From: Anaeromyxobacter sp.
GTDB taxonomy: Bacteria; Myxococcota; Myxococcia; Myxococcales; Anaeromyxobacteraceae
Assembly (NCBI GenBank): GCA_020028115.1
Contig: JAHWYA010000051.1
Span: 1 to 8,428 of the forward strand
Reading direction: 5' to 3'
Length of the DNA: 8,428 nucleotides
Below, one piece after another: positions 6,376-8,428 of this stretch. The position numbers were made by a program, and so were the translations under genes. Below the pieces are notes generated by a model, which saw nothing but the letters and a program-made list of their open reading frames with translations, was not told the DNA's origin and did not search any database. The number at the start of each line of letters is the position of its first letter. The stretch's first letter is position 1.

Positions 6376-7668
6376 TCAGGACCGTGAAGCCCCGAAGCTC
6401 CGCTCGAACAACGCGCGGATCGCGGCGCGGCCGTCGTCGGACAGGGAGCGCGTTCCGGCGCCCGCGAACCGCTCGCGCGTGATGGCGGGCGGCTCCTCGG
6501 CGGCCCAGTCCCGCTCGTCCCACCGGAGCCAGCCCTTCCGCTCCTCGTCGAAGAGGTGGACCGGCTTCCCCCAGTGTCGCGCGAGCTCGACCGCCCAGCC
6601 CGTCACGCCGGGGGCCGTCTTGTCCGGGTTGACGGCGCCGACCGCGAACACCTCGCCCGCCGAGCTCACCTGATGCCACGTGGCCTGCAGCACGCGCCGG
6701 AGCTCCGGCGACTCCGGGAACGCGCGGTGCAGGTGCGCCTTCACATAGGCCGCGCTGACCTCCCCCACCCTGAGCTCGTCCTCGCTCAGCTCGAAGAGCC
6801 CGCGGGTCCGGCCGGTCTCGTGACGGCCCGCGAAGGTGAAGTTCACCTCGCCGACCCCCCACCGCTCGGCGCAGGCGCCGAACTCCTCCTCGGCCCCCGG
6901 GGACGCGCTCGCGAGCAGCGTGAACGACTCCGGAGAGCGCTCGCCCGGCGGTGGCGCCTCGTCGTCTCCGGGCAGCCGCAGCGTGCCGCCCTCGATCACG
7001 AGCGGGACGTCGGTCACGGGGAACCGCTCGAAGTCCTTCACCAGCGTCAGCCGGGCGTGCCGTCCATGCGGCTCGAGGAAGACGCCGACGTCGACGAGCG
7101 CGGCGCAGTCGTCGGCCAGCGGCGCGATGCGGGACGCGCGACCGAGCTCCGGGCCTCGCGCGTCGCGCGCGGTCATCCAGACCTCGGCGCCGACGCGAGC
7201 CGCGCTCGCCTTGATGGCGCCGACCGTCGCGGCAGCGCCGGGCTCTTCCCAGCCGAACCCGTCGACGAGGATGGTGGAGGGCCCCACTCCGAGGTGCGCC
7301 TGGAAGGCCGAGAGGGCCTCGTCGAGCCCTTCCGCGCCGAAGGTGCCGTCCATCGACGACCAGATGAGCCGGCGCCGGTCGACGAACTCGTGCACGCCCC
7401 GGCGGTCGGCCAGGTCCACGCGCTCCGCGAGATCGTCGAAGTGCGCCTCGTAGCGCGCGGCGACGTGCTCCACGGACTGCCCGACCGCGACGTGCAGGAC
7501 GGGCCTGTCGCGCAGCAGGGCGTCGAGGCCGATCTGCACCAGGCAGGCGGACTTGCCGACGCCCGCCGGGGCCATGATCACTCCCAGGTGACCCTTGCCG
7601 AGGCCGCCGCGGATCGAGCGGTCGAGGATCCGCAGCGGGCTCTGGAGGATCGCTTCCTTCCGGATCAT
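6376..7668 (-). CDS. RecA/KaiC-like P-loop ATPase fused to a SLOG/DprA-like Rossmann domain
   Basis: A 430-residue, probably cytoplasmic protein with two domains and no signal or membrane segment. The N-terminal half (about 10-230) is a RecA/DnaB/KaiC-type ATPase. SPLRILDRSIRGGL leads into Walker A APAGVGKS (33-40, Lys39), and a beta-strand ending in Asp136 (STILVDGF, 131-138) is the Walker B. The family resembles proteins of Deltaproteobacteria that I remember only as hypothetical ATPases. After an acidic/proline linker (about 234-247), the C-terminal half (about 250-390) has VNFTFAGRHETGRTRG (275-290), a TWHQV segment (330-334), and VTGWAVELARHWGKPVHLFD (355-374). This pattern is like single-domain proteins related to the SLOG/DprA nucleotide-binding superfamily. 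The ATG at 7668 is 16 bases after the EF-G stop, has no good Shine-Dalgarno, and is probably coupled to EF-G translation. The next Met is inside the P-loop strand, so no later start is possible. Cellular role unknown. Confidence 0.85.
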   Translation of the reverse strand: MIRKEAILQSPLRILDRSIRGGLGKGHLGVIMAPAGVGKSACLVQIGLDALLRDRPVLHVAVGQSVEHVAARYEAHFDDLAERVDLADRRGVHEFVDRRRLIWSSMDGTFGAEGLDEALSAFQAHLGVGPSTILVDGFGWEEPGAAATVGAIKASAARVGAEVWMTARDARGPELGRASRIAPLADDCAALVDVGVFLEPHGRHARLTLVKDFERFPVTDVPLVIEGGTLRLPGDDEAPPPGERSPESFTLLASASPGAEEEFGACAERWGVGEVNFTFAGRHETGRTRGLFELSEDELRVGEVSAAYVKAHLHRAFPESPELRRVLQATWHQVSSAGEVFAVGAVNPDKTAPGVTGWAVELARHWGKPVHLFDEERKGWLRWDERDWAAEEPPAITRERFAGAGTRSLSDDGRAAIRALFERSFGASRS

Positions 7669-7684
7669 GGCCCCGAGGGGAAGT

Positions 7685-8428
7685 CTACTTCTTGCCGGCC
7701 GCGGCCGCCTTCTTGGCGGCCTCCTTCTTCATGAGCTCCTCGGACATCGCCGCGGGGACCGGCAGGTACCGCGAGAACTCCATCGTGAACTCCGCCTTGC
7801 CCTGCGTCGAGGACCGGAGCGTCGTGGAGTAGCCGAACATCTCGGCGAGCGGAACCTCGGCCTCGATCCGGGACAGCTGCCCGTCCTCCTGCGAGCCGAT
7901 GATCATGGCGCGCCGCTGCATGAGGCCGCCGAGCACGCCGCCCGAGAACTCCGAGGGGGTCTCGACGACGACCTTCATGATCGGCTCGAGGAGGCGCGGC
8001 TTCGCGCGGTCGAAGCCCTCACGCCACGCGCCGCGCGCGGCCTCCTGGAACGCGATGTCGGACGAGTCGACCGCGTGGCTCGCGCCGTCGTTGATGACGA
8101 CGCGCACGTTCACCACCGGGAAGCCGAGCAGCCGGCCCTTGCCGAGCATGGACTTGAAGCCCTTCTCGACCGCGGAGATGAACTCGCGGGGGATCGAGCC
8201 GCCCACCACGTCGTCGACGAACTCGTACGGCAGCTCGCAGGGCTCGATGTAGCCGCACACCCGGCCGAACTGACCCGACCCGCCGGTCTGCTTCTTGTGC
8301 GTGTAGGCGAACTCGGCGCGCTGGCTGACGGTCTCGCGGTACGCGACCTGCGGCGGGGAGGCCTCGACGATCGCGTTGTACTCGCGCTTCATCCGCTCGA
8401 TGTAGACCTCGAGGTGCAGCTCGCCCAT
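7685..8428 (-). CDS. fusA: Elongation factor G, C-terminal third (partial; probable EF-G paralogue)
   Basis: This is the last 247 residues of an EF-G GTPase, which moves tRNA and mRNA through the ribosome and, in some paralogues, acts only in ribosome recycling. The gene continues past the right edge; the Met at the edge is the internal one of the GMGELHLE motif ending domain III. Domain IV follows, with a GGSGQFGRV loop (49-57) and the tip motif [12 protein letters not shown], in which His118 matches the conserved tip histidine (E. coli His583). Domain V has [12 protein letters not shown] (147-158) and [17 protein letters not shown] (190-206). A lysine/alanine tail ([14 protein letters not shown]) ends the protein. 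Wording such as [21 protein letters not shown] and [13 protein letters not shown] resembles EF-G2-type proteins of Deltaproteobacteria. The gene is followed by an ATPase gene rather than tuf, so it is probably not in the str operon. The GTPase domain is not visible, so the paralogue type stays open. Confidence 0.93.
   Translation of the reverse strand: MGELHLEVYIERMKREYNAIVEASPPQVAYRETVSQRAEFAYTHKKQTGGSGQFGRVCGYIEPCELPYEFVDDVVGGSIPREFISAVEKGFKSMLGKGRLLGFPVVNVRVVINDGASHAVDSSDIAFQEAARGAWREGFDRAKPRLLEPIMKVVVETPSEFSGGVLGGLMQRRAMIIGSQEDGQLSRIEAEVPLAEMFGYSTTLRSSTQGKAEFTMEFSRYLPVPAAMSEELMKKEAAKKAAAAGKK

Noticed and set aside
6556..7734. A 392-codon plus-strand frame opposite the ATPase gene
   Set aside because: It is a shadow of the ATPase-SLOG gene; the minus-strand frame has Walker A and B and coherent domains.
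1..8428. CRISPR arrays, tRNA or rRNA genes, insertion sequences, attachment sites
   Set aside because: I saw no regularly spaced repeats, no cloverleaf or rRNA-like stretch, and no transposase or terminal inverted repeats on either strand.

Overview
The window is very GC-rich, and the confident genes use G or C at nearly every third codon position. The EF-G, ATPase and efflux proteins look like those of a myxobacterium such as Anaeromyxobacter. That assignment is an inference from composition and protein style; no 16S or other marker is present.

Left half, plus strand (1-4434): the distal part of a tripartite RND efflux operon. It holds the last 30 codons of a TolC-like outer-membrane channel, then a periplasmic adaptor (90-1106) that overlaps it by 4 bases, then an inner-membrane RND permease (1096-4434) that overlaps the adaptor by 11 bases. 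The overlaps suggest coupled translation of one pump spanning both membranes. Its promoter and any regulator lie to the left of the window.

Middle, minus strand (4453-5652): an exported soluble PQQ-dependent aldose dehydrogenase of the YliI/Asd type. It converges on the permease gene across an 18-base gap that holds a short GC hairpin.

Right half, minus strand (8428 to about 5851): the C-terminal third of an elongation factor G, apparently a paralogue outside the usual str operon. It is followed after 16 bases by a two-domain protein joining a RecA/KaiC-like P-loop ATPase to a SLOG/DprA-like Rossmann domain. Next is a small gene for a Cys-x-Cys protein. It has a strong Shine-Dalgarno and start, but its conserved-looking body lies one base out of frame. 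Two GC hairpins follow, then a small, highly charged possible ORF, then a largely featureless gap of about 200 bases before the dehydrogenase.

The most interesting part is the EF-G / ATPase-SLOG / frameshifted Cys-x-Cys cluster. The efflux operon and the dehydrogenase look like ordinary members of known families. Several very long open frames antisense to the permease and ATPase are artefacts of high GC content and are not annotated.
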